From positions 620,001 to 684,000 of the forward strand of contig NZ_PVNH01000002.1 of the NCBI RefSeq assembly GCF_003001955.1: 64,000 nucleotides of DNA, in the 5' to 3' direction. The number at the start of each line of letters is the position of its first letter. Position 1 is the first letter of the stretch. The stretch is from Prauserella shujinwangii. GTDB taxonomy: Bacteria > Actinomycetota > Actinomycetes > Mycobacteriales > Pseudonocardiaceae. The notes below the pieces were generated by a model. That model was not told where the DNA came from. It did no database searches and was given only the letters and a program-made list of their open reading frames with translations. Made by a program: the position numbers and the translations under genes. Positions 56,500-63,749 of this stretch are shown here, in pieces.

Positions 56500-56711
56500 T
56501 AGGGGTCCACGGAGAGCGCCTGCTCGACCAGCGAGGTGAGGCCGGACAGGACCGAGTCTCCGGTGACGACCGCGTAGAGGACCGCGGCGAACGCCGCGGC
56601 GGCGATCGTGCCGATGGCGTACTCCGCCGTACTCATGCCCGCGTCGTCGGCGAGATGACGCGGTCGGGGTCGGCGCCGGAACGAGGGACGCACACGGGAC
56701 AGGGAGAGCAT
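56499..56711 (-). CDS. DUF4244 Flp-type pilin
   Basis: 70 residues. After a basic leader the cleavage site is G25/M26 in DDAGMSTAEYAIG, giving glutamate-tyrosine (E30-Y31) at +5/+6 as in Flp pilins, followed by a hydrophobic helix (TIAAAAFAAVLYAVVTG). It should be the main structural subunit of the Tad pilus. AAGGAG lies 6 bases before the ATG. No TadV peptidase gene is in the window, so one must be elsewhere. Counterpart of Rv3656c. Confidence 0.8.
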   Translation of the reverse strand: MLSLSRVRPSFRRRPRPRHLADDAGMSTAEYAIGTIAAAAFAAVLYAVVTGDSVLSGLTSLVEQALSVDP

Positions 56712-56749
56712 GTCTTTCTCCTTATTCATAGGGTTCTGCGGATCGGATG

Positions 56750-57484
56750 TCAGCCGAGGACGGTCAGGCGGCTGGCGAGGCCGATGACGACCGGAATCAC
56801 CCCCAGGCACAGGAACGCGGGCAGGAAGCACAGCCCGAGCGGACCGGTGATCAGCACTCCGGCCCGCTGGGCGCGAGCCTCGGCCTCGTCGGCCGTGGTG
56901 GCTCTGGCCCGCTCCGCCACGGCCGTCGCGACGGTGGCGAGGGCGGTTCCGGAGCGTGCGGTCCGGCGGGCGGCTCGGCCGAGCTCGGCGATCGCGGGAC
57001 ACCGGCAGGCCGGTTCCCAGGCCTCGTCGGGCTCGGCGCCGAGCACGAGGAGATCGGCGCTCGACCGCAACGCCTGCCGGGCAGCGGGCGACGCGGACTC
57101 CGCCGCCGCCAGGACAGCGGTCGGAACGGGCAGCCCCGCCCGCAGGCAGGCCGCCAGGACGTCCCCCGTGACCGCCACCCGGAGCGGGTCGTCTTCGGCT
57201 CGCGGTGCCCTCGCCCTGCCGTGCAGGCGCCGGGCGCCCCACCAGACGAGGGCGGCGACCAGCGGCGCGGCCACGAACGCGAGGGGCCGGACGCCACCGG
57301 CCACGACGATGAACGTCGCCGCCGCGACCGCGGGGCCCACCTGTTTCCCGCGGACCGAGCGCAGCCCGCCCGGCGGGACCGGCTCGCGGGCGGAGCGAGG
57401 ACGGAGCCTGCGCAACCGGAACGCCGGTGAGGTCGGCAGGACGAGCAGGCCACCGGCGACGAGCGCGACCGCGTGCGCGTTCAT
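56750..57484 (-). CDS. tadC: TadC-like type II/IV secretion inner-membrane protein
   Basis: 244 residues. T2SSF domain with hydrophobic segments at both ends (VALVAGGLLVLP; LCFLPAFLCLGVIPVVIGL) and the cytoplasmic helical core between (LRVAVTGDVLAACLRAGLPVPTAVLAAAESA). It is the platform protein that works with TadB and the ATPase TadA. ATG overlaps the tadB stop as ATGA. Confidence 0.8.
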   Translation of the reverse strand: MNAHAVALVAGGLLVLPTSPAFRLRRLRPRSAREPVPPGGLRSVRGKQVGPAVAAATFIVVAGGVRPLAFVAAPLVAALVWWGARRLHGRARAPRAEDDPLRVAVTGDVLAACLRAGLPVPTAVLAAAESASPAARQALRSSADLLVLGAEPDEAWEPACRCPAIAELGRAARRTARSGTALATVATAVAERARATTADEAEARAQRAGVLITGPLGLCFLPAFLCLGVIPVVIGLASRLTVLG

Positions 57485-58293
57485 GGCGCTACCCGGCCGG
57501 TCAGCGCCGAACTCCACACCACTCCGGCGAAGACGAGCAGACTCCCCGCGACCAGCAGCACCTGGCCGGACGGCTGGGTGAGCAGCACCTCGGCTGGGCC
57601 CGCCCCCATCGTCTCCCCGAGCGCGACCCCGGCGACCGGCAGCGCGGCGAGAATCGCGGCGCTGGCCCGGGGACCGGCCATGCGTGCCCGGACCTGCGCG
57701 GACAGCCTGGCCCGGGCCTCGACGTCCAGATGGACGGCCTCCAGCACGCTCGCCAGCGGCAGCCCGTGCTGTCCCGCGAGCGCCCACGCACGCGCCAGCT
57801 GGGTGGCGACGTCCTCGCCCACCGCCGGAGACCGGCGTACCAGCAGCGCGGGATCGAGGTCACCACCGGCCCGCGCGGAGGCGGCGATCGCAGCCAGCAT
57901 CCCGGCGACCGCCGGTGGCGCGTCGGCCGAGGCCGAGGCCGCCGCAACGGCGGGGTGCGCCCCGGCGCGCAGTTCGGCGACCATCGTGCGCAGTGTCTCG
58001 GCCAGTGCCGCCGTCAGTGCGACGCGCTGCCGTGCCCGGTCCCGGGTCCGCCACTGCCAGCCCGCGGCCCCGCCGAGCAGGGCCAGCGCCACGGCCGGCA
58101 GCGGGCCGGCCAGCAGCGTGGTCGCCACCACGGCGACGGAAGTGGCGGCGAGGACGGCGCGGCGCCGCCCGGGCCGGAGCCGGCGCGCCCGTGGCCGTCG
58201 CTGTGCCGAAAGCCGCACCACCCGGTGCCGGACACCGGCGTCGGGCCAGCACAGCAAGCCGAGGCCCATCACCACTGCTCCGGCGGTCAGCAC
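57481..58293 (-). CDS. tadB: TadB-like type II/IV secretion inner-membrane protein
   Basis: 270 residues. T2SSF domain with membrane helices at the N-terminus (VVATTLLAGPLPAVALALLGG) and the C-terminus (VLLVAGSLLVFAGVVW); the cytoplasmic core includes ALAETLRTMVAELRAGAHPAVA. GTG start with GGGAGGGG 7 bases upstream, overlapping the tadA stop. It is the second gene of the Tad operon. Confidence 0.78.
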   Translation of the reverse strand: MLTAGAVVMGLGLLCWPDAGVRHRVVRLSAQRRPRARRLRPGRRRAVLAATSVAVVATTLLAGPLPAVALALLGGAAGWQWRTRDRARQRVALTAALAETLRTMVAELRAGAHPAVAAASASADAPPAVAGMLAAIAASARAGGDLDPALLVRRSPAVGEDVATQLARAWALAGQHGLPLASVLEAVHLDVEARARLSAQVRARMAGPRASAAILAALPVAGVALGETMGAGPAEVLLTQPSGQVLLVAGSLLVFAGVVWSSALTGRVAP

Positions 58294-59453
58294 TGCCGCG
58301 CCCCTCCCGCGCCCGGGAACAGCCCGGTGAGCAGTCTCCGGTGCTCGGTCCAGTTCCCCGCACGCCACGCGGCACACACGCGCACGAAGGTGCCCGTTCG
58401 CCGCACGACGCCGATCTCCGCGAGGGCCCGGCGCGAGCCCGTGTCGCGTCGCATGTGCAACACGACCTGGATCGCCGCGGCGAGCTGGCTGTGCAGTGCC
58501 TCCCGGGAAAGCCCGCCGAGCGCGGCGAGCGCCTCGAGCCGGGCCGGGACCTCCTCCGACGAGTTGGCGTGCAAGGTGCCCGCTCCCCCGTCGTGCCCGG
58601 TGTTCAGTGCGCTGAGCAGCTCACAGACCTCCTGCCCGCGCACCTCGCCGACGACGAGCCGGTCGGGCCGCATGCGCAGTGCCTGGCGAACCAGCTCTCG
58701 GAGGGTCACCTCGCCGGCGCCCTCCACGTTCGGCGGCCGCGCGACCAGCCGGACGAACTGCGGATGGGTCGGCTGCAGCTCCCCGGCGTCCTCGACGCAG
58801 ACGATCCGTTCCTCGGGCCGGACACGACCGAGCAGCGCCGCGAGCAACGTGCTCTTCCCGGCCCCGGTGGCGCCGGTGACCAGGAACGCGAGCCTGGCCT
58901 CGACGATCGCCTCCAGCAGCGCTTGCGCGCCCTCGTCGAACGTCCCGAGCTCACGAAGGGCACGCAGGTCGTGGCTGGCGGGCCGGAGCACCCGCAGGGA
59001 CAGGCAGGTGCCATCCGCCGCGATCGGCGGGAGGACGGCGTGCAGGCGGATCCGGCCGTGCGGGCCCGACCCGGGCAGCCAGCCGTCGGCGAACGGCTGG
59101 GCGTCGTCGAGCCTTCGGCCCGCGGCCAGCGCCAGTCGCTGCGCGAGGCGGCGCACCGCGGCCTCTCCCGGAAACCGGATCTCGGTGCGCCGCAGACCGT
59201 CCCCGCCGTCGACCCACACCTCACCGGGGGCGGTGACGAGGATGTCCGACACCGCGGGATCGGACAGCAACGGCTCCAGCGGGCCGACTCCCGCGAACTC
59301 CTGCCGGAGCAGGCGCAGGGCGGCCAGCACGTCCGTGTGCCCGGCGACGCCACCGGCCTCGGCGCGGACGGCGTCGGCCACCGTCCGGGCATCGGTCTCC
59401 GCGCCGGATCCAGCGAGGCGCTTGCGCACCCGCTCGACGAGTTCCGCACTCAT
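58287..59453 (-). CDS. tadA: TadA-type secretion ATPase
   Basis: 388 residues. Walker A GATGAGKST is at 194-202, the Asp-box is VCVEDAGELQ, Walker B is around RPDRLVVGEVRG and the His-box GHDGGAGTLHANSS. It powers assembly of the Tad pilus. AGGGGAG stands 6 bases before the ATG. It is first in the operon tadA-tadB-tadC-pilin-TadE-TadE/G, with overlaps or short gaps between all members. A paired DnaA-box module stands 134 bp upstream. Confidence 0.88.
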   Translation of the reverse strand: MSAELVERVRKRLAGSGAETDARTVADAVRAEAGGVAGHTDVLAALRLLRQEFAGVGPLEPLLSDPAVSDILVTAPGEVWVDGGDGLRRTEIRFPGEAAVRRLAQRLALAAGRRLDDAQPFADGWLPGSGPHGRIRLHAVLPPIAADGTCLSLRVLRPASHDLRALRELGTFDEGAQALLEAIVEARLAFLVTGATGAGKSTLLAALLGRVRPEERIVCVEDAGELQPTHPQFVRLVARPPNVEGAGEVTLRELVRQALRMRPDRLVVGEVRGQEVCELLSALNTGHDGGAGTLHANSSEEVPARLEALAALGGLSREALHSQLAAAIQVVLHMRRDTGSRRALAEIGVVRRTGTFVRVCAAWRAGNWTEHRRLLTGLFPGAGGARQC

Positions 59454-59586
59454 ACGTGCTCCCCTGCTGTGCTCTCCGTCTCCGTCCGTCTGGAAGGGAC
59501 GGTCGGCCGACGTGCCGCGGTTCGCGGCGGTGACACTTCGACGGTCGCGCGGGAGCACGTGGGGAACAAGGTCGGCCGGGTGCGCC

Positions 59587-59616
59587 TGTGGACAACAGCC
59601 CTGTTGTGGACAACTC
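59587..59616. promoter_or_regulatory. Paired DnaA boxes upstream of tadA
   Basis: TGTGGACAAC (59587-59596), 8 bases, then TGTGGACAACTC (59605-59616): two exact complements of the DnaA box TTGTCCACA, same direction, 18 bp apart. The same module with the same spacing occurs at 61970-61999 before ssd. Confidence 0.7.
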
Positions 59617-59720
59617 GCACGCCCGGCGGCGGAAATGTCACCACGGCGAGCACAATGCGCCGGAACGCGACGACGGATTCCCGCCGGAACGTGCGGCCGG
59701 GAACGGGAAGTATCGTTGGC

Positions 59721-60464
59721 ATGGAACGATTTCTCGACAACAAGGTCGCGCTCGTGACCGGTGGCAGCAGGGGCATCGGGGCGGGTGTCGCGACCCGGCT
59801 GGCCGAGCACGGCGCCGATGTGGCCCTGACCTACCGCGACCACGCCGACAGCGCCGACGCCGTGGCCGAACGGATCAAGGGCGCCGGCCGCAGAGCACTC
59901 CCGATCCGGGCCGACAGCGCCGACCCGGGCGCGGTCACGACCGCCGTCGACCGGGTCGTCGCCGAGTTCGGCCGCCTCGACGTGCTCGTCAACAACGTGG
60001 GCGTGTTCCCGGTGGCCCCATTGGAATCGCTCGATCTGGACACCTTCGACGAGGCGATGGCGGCGAACGTGCGAGCACCCTTCCTCGCGGCGAAGGCAGC
60101 CGCCGGGCACCTGGCCGACGGCGGACGGATCGTGACCATCGGGAGTCACGTGGCGGAACGCGTCGCGTTCCCCGGTTTCTCGATCTATGCGACGACCAAG
60201 GCGGCCCTCACCGGTCTGACCAAGGCACTCGGACGCGAGCTCGGACCACGTGGGATCACGGTGAACCTCGTGAGTCCCGGACCGACCGACACCGACCTGA
60301 ACCCCGCCGACGGGCCGAACGCCGAGCTGATCAAGGACCTCACGGCACTGGGTCGCTACGGCAGCCCGGACGAGATCGCCGCGGCGGTGGCCTTCCTGGC
60401 GAGCGAGGGCGGCGCCTACGTGACCGGTACGACGATCACTGTGGACGGAGGATTCAACATCTAG
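59721..60464 (+). CDS. Short-chain dehydrogenase/reductase, FabG-like
   Basis: 247 residues. The NAD(P) motif TGGSRGIGAG is at 13-22, the NNVG at 91-94, the catalytic S142, Y156 and K160 (YATTK) are all present, and the C-terminus TGTTITVDGGFNI is typical of the classical SDR family. The substrate is unknown. Arginine-rich second strand (YRD at 38-40) suggests NADPH. It is the only plus-strand gene between tadA and ssd, which are adjacent in M. tuberculosis, so it looks inserted. No strong ribosome site; GGGAAG is 10 bases upstream. Confidence 0.85.
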   Translation: MERFLDNKVALVTGGSRGIGAGVATRLAEHGADVALTYRDHADSADAVAERIKGAGRRALPIRADSADPGAVTTAVDRVVAEFGRLDVLVNNVGVFPVAPLESLDLDTFDEAMAANVRAPFLAAKAAAGHLADGGRIVTIGSHVAERVAFPGFSIYATTKAALTGLTKALGRELGPRGITVNLVSPGPTDTDLNPADGPNAELIKDLTALGRYGSPDEIAAAVAFLASEGGAYVTGTTITVDGGFNI

Positions 60465-60826
60465 CGCGGACCGAGCACCCGCGAGCCCGACCGCGGGCGC
60501 AGGCGCGCGCGAGGGCTCGCGGGCGAAGTCCGTTCACTCGTTGCCGCCGAGTCATCGGCGCCGAGCTGCCGTCGCGGCCTGTCGTGCACGAACTCGAGTT
60601 GCTCGCGGAGCGCGTCGACGCGCGCATCCGGGACTTCGTCGAACAGCCGGCGGGCCAAGCTCCGCGCGCCTCCGCCGACGCCGCTCGGCGCATGGTGAGC
60701 GGATTTCCTGCCCGCCCGTGCGTTCCACGGGCGGGCGGGTAGTCCGGAACGCGGCACTCGCGAACCCGAGCGCGGCACTCACAGACCTGAGCGGGGGACT
60801 CGCGGGGCTGGGCGGGGGACTCGCGC
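60465..60826. other. Intergenic region between the SDR gene and ssd
   Basis: 362 bp with no gene I can support. It holds GC-rich palindromic runs just after the SDR stop, a hairpin (60711-60735) and 21-bp tandem repeats at its right end. A frame giving VHELELLAERVDARIRDFVEQ at about 60580-60660 looks protein-like but lacks a ribosome site and breaks off in the hairpin; it may be a gene remnant. Confidence 0.45.
60711..60735. terminator. Hairpin between SDR gene and ssd
   Basis: Perfect 10-bp stem (60711-60720 with 60726-60735) and 5-base loop. It may serve the SDR gene and the convergent ssd gene. Confidence 0.5.
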
Positions 60827-60833
60827 TCAGGTG
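60750..60833. repeat. Four 21-bp tandem imperfect repeats
   Basis: Units at 60750, 60771, 60792 and 60813 each begin CGCGGCACTC or CGGGGGACTC and end in a GAG/GGG/GTG-type triplet. Units 1-2 form one subtype and 3-4 another. The last unit overlaps the final codons of ssd. Confidence 0.65.
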
Positions 60834-61885
60834 GTCAGGGCGGCGAGCATAGTGCGCGCGGCGCGGCCGAGCGGGCCGCCCGGTTTCGGGTCGAACTCGC
60901 CGTGCTCCAGCATCCTGGTCAGCCCACGCTCGGGGCGCATCCAGCCCAGCAGCGGGACGCCGACGGCGTCGGCCACCTCGGCGCCGGTGAGCACGGCGCC
61001 CGCGGGACCACGCACGAGAACCCGCACGCGATCGAGGCGATCGCCGATCTGCTCGACAACCCGCTTCGCGGCCACGCAGGCGCGGACCTCCGCGGGGAGC
61101 ACCACAACGACGAGATCCGCGTGCCCCAGTGCCTCCCGCCCGGCACTGTCGAAGCGTCTCGGCAGGTCGCAGACCACAGTCCGCCCGGCCCGCCTGCCCG
61201 CCTCGACCACCGCGGCCAGCGCCTCGGGTTCCGGCCCCGGACCGTCGCGATCGCACGAGAGGACCGACAGCATCCCGCCGCCGTAGCGCCTGCCCGGGAG
61301 CGCGGACGCCAGTTCCGCCATCGACACGCGGCCGGACCGCACGCGCAGCGCGGGCCAGCGCAGCCCCGTGGCGCACTCGAGCCCGAACACGACGTCGGCA
61401 CCGCCGCCGAGCGGATCGCAGTCGACCAACAACGCGTCGTCCCCGGCCCGGCAGGCGCCGACGGCCAGCGCCGCGGCGAGCACCGAGGCCCCGGCCCCGC
61501 CGCGCCCGCCGAGCGCCGCCACGACCCGCCCGCCCGGAGCTCCGGGACCCTCGGCCACGTCGGCGAGCGCCGTCGCGAGCCCCGCTTCCCCTTCGGGCAA
61601 TGCGACGACCTGTTCCACGCCGAGCGCGAACGCCCGCTGCCAGGTGGCGGGCTCGGGATCGGCCGCGCAGACGAGCAGAACACCGGCCCGTCTCGGCAGG
61701 GCGGGACCCGCACCCGCCACGGCGGCCTCGTCGACGAGCACGAGCGGAGCCGAGGCCCAGCGATCCCGCGCGGCGCCGAGATCGCTCAGGCGCTCGACCT
61801 CGCACCCCACGGCGGCGGCGAGCCGCAGTATCTCGTCGAGCACGGCGTCGTCGGACGCGATCACCACAGGACGGTCGTCCACCAT
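60827..61885 (-). CDS. ssd: Septum site-determining/CpaE-like ParA-family protein
   Basis: 352 residues, as long as M. tuberculosis Rv3660c. A receiver-like N-terminal domain (VVIASDDAVLDEILRLAAAVG) is followed by a MinD/ParA-type domain with the deviant Walker [10 protein letters not shown], lacking the usual lysine after GxGG, and DALLVDCDPLGGGADVVFG. In Tad systems CpaE localises the pilus; Ssd also affects division in mycobacteria. GGGGGC lies 6 bases before the ATG at 61885. The paired DnaA boxes stand 85 bp upstream. Confidence 0.82.
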   Translation of the reverse strand: MVDDRPVVIASDDAVLDEILRLAAAVGCEVERLSDLGAARDRWASAPLVLVDEAAVAGAGPALPRRAGVLLVCAADPEPATWQRAFALGVEQVVALPEGEAGLATALADVAEGPGAPGGRVVAALGGRGGAGASVLAAALAVGACRAGDDALLVDCDPLGGGADVVFGLECATGLRWPALRVRSGRVSMAELASALPGRRYGGGMLSVLSCDRDGPGPEPEALAAVVEAGRRAGRTVVCDLPRRFDSAGREALGHADLVVVVLPAEVRACVAAKRVVEQIGDRLDRVRVLVRGPAGAVLTGAEVADAVGVPLLGWMRPERGLTRMLEHGEFDPKPGGPLGRAARTMLAALTT

Positions 61886-61969
61886 CGGAAAGCCCCCAGC
61901 AGCCGGAATCGGATGTGCGTCCACGGTCGCGCCCACCGGGCGGCGAGGACAACGCGAGAACGAGCGGGC

Positions 61970-61999
61970 TGTGGACAACCGGGGGGATGTGGACAACTC
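61970..61999. promoter_or_regulatory. Paired DnaA boxes upstream of ssd
   Basis: TGTGGACAAC (61970-61979), 8 bases, then TGTGGACAACTC (61988-61999). Both boxes match the actinobacterial DnaA box TTGTCCACA exactly. Orientation towards ssd is the same as that of the first module towards tadA. Confidence 0.7.
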
Positions 62000-62015
62000 C
62001 GGCGGCGGGAATAGG

Positions 62016-62082
62016 GACGACCCCCGCCAGGGGGGAGGAGCGGGGGTCGTCGGGGTTCAGTCCCGGGGGGTCGGACTGAACC
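62016..62082. repeat. Two tandem hairpins in the ssd/HAD divergent region
   Basis: A 12-bp stem (62016-62027 with 62040-62051) is followed by a 10-bp stem (62054-62063 with 62073-62082). They lie between divergent genes, where terminators are not expected. The remainder of the 407-bp gap (61886-62292) holds the DnaA boxes and the two promoters. Confidence 0.6.
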
Positions 62083-62280
62083 GGTCCGGCTCAACCGGAC
62101 AATTCCACTGTAACCCGTTCGTGGGAGAGCTGAGCCCTCTTGACGGACCCACAATTCGATAACGGCGGGCACATCCGGGGATCCCGGCCGGTCGCGGAAT
62201 TTCCCCCGGTCACAGCCGGTCGCCACCCGTTCACTCGACGGTGTGGGACGGGCGTCCGTCCGGCTGTCGTCGATCACTCC

Positions 62281-62292
62281 TATTGTGGGGGC
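62281..62292 (+). promoter_or_regulatory. -10 element of a probable leaderless HAD gene
   Basis: TATTGT (62281-62286) ends 6 bases before the GTG start at 62293 and the only G-run sits too close to work as a ribosome site, so transcription probably begins at the start codon. Confidence 0.5.
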
Positions 62293-63102
62293 GTGGCCGA
62301 CACCAGCAGCGGGCCGAACGCGGTCGCGGCGTTCTTCGACCTCGACAAGACGATCATCGCCTCCTCCAGCGCACTGGCGTTCAGCAAGCCGTTCCTGCGG
62401 CAGGGGCTGATCAACCGGCGCGCCGCGCTGAAGAGCGCCTACGCGCAGTTGATGTTCTCCCTCGCCGGCGCGGACGCCGACAAGACGGAGCGCCTGCGCG
62501 CCGAGATCTCCCGGCTGTGCACGGGCTGGAACGTCGAGCAGGTCCGCTCGATCGTGGCGGAGACGCTGCACGACGTGGTGGCTCCGCTGGTCTACGCGGA
62601 GGCGGCCGACCTCATCGAGCGGCACAAGGCCGAAGGGCACGACGTGGTGCTGCTGTCGGCCACCGGCGAGGAACTCGTCACACCGATCGCGGAGATGCTG
62701 GGCGTGACGGGCAGCGTCGCCACTCGCATGGAGATCGCCGACGGCCGGTACACGGGCAACATCGACTTCTACTGCTACGGCGAGCACAAGGCCGCCGCGG
62801 CCAAGCGGCTCGCCGCCGAGTGCGGCTACGACCTGGCCGCCAGCCACGCCTACACCGACTCGAGCACGGACGTCCCGCTGCTCGAGGTCGTCGGCCATCC
62901 CCACGCGGTCAATCCCGACCGGGCGCTGCGCAGGCTCGCGGTGGAACGCGGGTGGCCGGTGCACACGTTCGACCGGCCGGTGTCGCTGCGCTCCCGGATC
63001 CCGAGCGCTTCGGCGGCCGCGGTGGCGGTCGGGCTGAGCGTCGGCGCGGTGGCCGCGGGCGCCACGCTCTACGGACTCTCCCGGCGCAGGCGCAGGGACT
63101 GA
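62293..63102 (+). CDS. HAD-IB family hydrolase (SerB-like), membrane-tailed
   Basis: 269 residues. Motif I is FFDLDKTI (D16, D18), motif II is LLSATGE, then HKAAAAKRL and motif III YTDSSTDVPLLEVVG, giving a PSPase-type HAD fold. A C-terminal hydrophobic segment (AAAVAVGLSVGAVAAGATLYGL) and RRRRRD tail place it at the membrane. Phosphoserine or another small phosphate ester may be the substrate; not decided by sequence. It corresponds to M. tuberculosis Rv3661, with the 6S-like RNA locus directly after it in both. Confidence 0.85.
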   Translation: MADTSSGPNAVAAFFDLDKTIIASSSALAFSKPFLRQGLINRRAALKSAYAQLMFSLAGADADKTERLRAEISRLCTGWNVEQVRSIVAETLHDVVAPLVYAEAADLIERHKAEGHDVVLLSATGEELVTPIAEMLGVTGSVATRMEIADGRYTGNIDFYCYGEHKAAAAKRLAAECGYDLAASHAYTDSSTDVPLLEVVGHPHAVNPDRALRRLAVERGWPVHTFDRPVSLRSRIPSASAAAVAVGLSVGAVAAGATLYGLSRRRRRD

Positions 63103-63261
63103 GGATCGCCGGAACGACGCACCGTACAAAGTGGTTCCTCACGGCCACTCACACGGTGGCAACGAACACGATCTTCGCTTGGCATGCCGTGGTTTTCGCT
63201 GCGCAGAGTTCGTCGCGCATCACCGGATCGAGCCTCTGTACCGGTGCACCCGCGAACCCTC

Positions 63262-63290
63262 TTGAAGTGACGGCCGTCACTGGGTACAAA
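63262..63290 (+). promoter_or_regulatory. Strong promoter with palindromic spacer before the 6S-like RNA
   Basis: TTGAAG (63262-63267) and TACAAA (63285-63290) are 17 bp apart. The spacer region holds the perfect 16-bp palindrome AGTGACGGCCGTCACT (63266-63281). Transcription would start near 63297 and no open reading frame follows. Confidence 0.6.
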
Positions 63291-63296
63291 GTGAGT

Positions 63297-63545
63297 GCGG
63301 ACATCTTGTCGGCCAGGGGCCTGGCAGAGGAGAAGCCTGGTCCACCCCGAGAGATCTCCGTGCGCGGACTCCGGGCACCCACGCGCAGCACGCCGCGGGA
63401 GGCTTGTCGTCTAGGGACTGCGTACCGGGACGCCGGACGCCGAGTCCAGGTAGGTACGACACGAGATGCACGCTTGGTAACCCGAGCAGTCCGCGCGAGC
63501 AGGCGGCGCCCGCCGACTTCATGTCGACGGGCGCCGCCAGCGTGT
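63297..63545 (+). ncRNA. Probable 6S-like RNA (Ms1/scr3559 type)
   Basis: A gene-free 648-bp gap follows the HAD gene at the position where mycobacteria encode Ms1/MTS2823 and Streptomyces scr3559, RNAs related to 6S RNA that bind RNA polymerase. A good promoter (63262-63290) points into it. An early hairpin GCCAGG-GG-CCTGGC lies near 63313. The end is a strong stem-loop, 11 bp (63502-63512 with 63528-63538) plus inner CGAC/GTCG. No ORF with a ribosome site exists here. Exact ends are inferred; identity rests on position and structure, not on a sequence match I could compute. Confidence 0.55.
63502..63538 (+). terminator. Terminator-like stem-loop of the 6S-like RNA locus
   Basis: An 11-bp GC stem continued by a 4-bp inner stem around TTCAT. 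No U-run follows. Confidence 0.55.
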
Positions 63546-63749
63546 TGGGCCTGTCGACGCCCGTCCCGCTGGTGACGAGCGGCCTTTGCCGCTCCAGCAG
63601 GCGGCACACGGCTCGCGGCCGGTCTCGTGGCGTGCGGGCATTTCCCGCCGTTCGGCCGTTGACCGCCCCCCGTCATGTCAGTAGCTTTCCGATACCAACG
63701 CGTTCGGGTGGAAATCTCACGAACGTGGGTTTCGCGTCAGGAGGCTGCT

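Noticed and set aside
60580-60742. Short protein-like frame (VHELELLAERV ...) after the SDR gene
   Set aside because: No start signal and it breaks off in a hairpin; at best a remnant.
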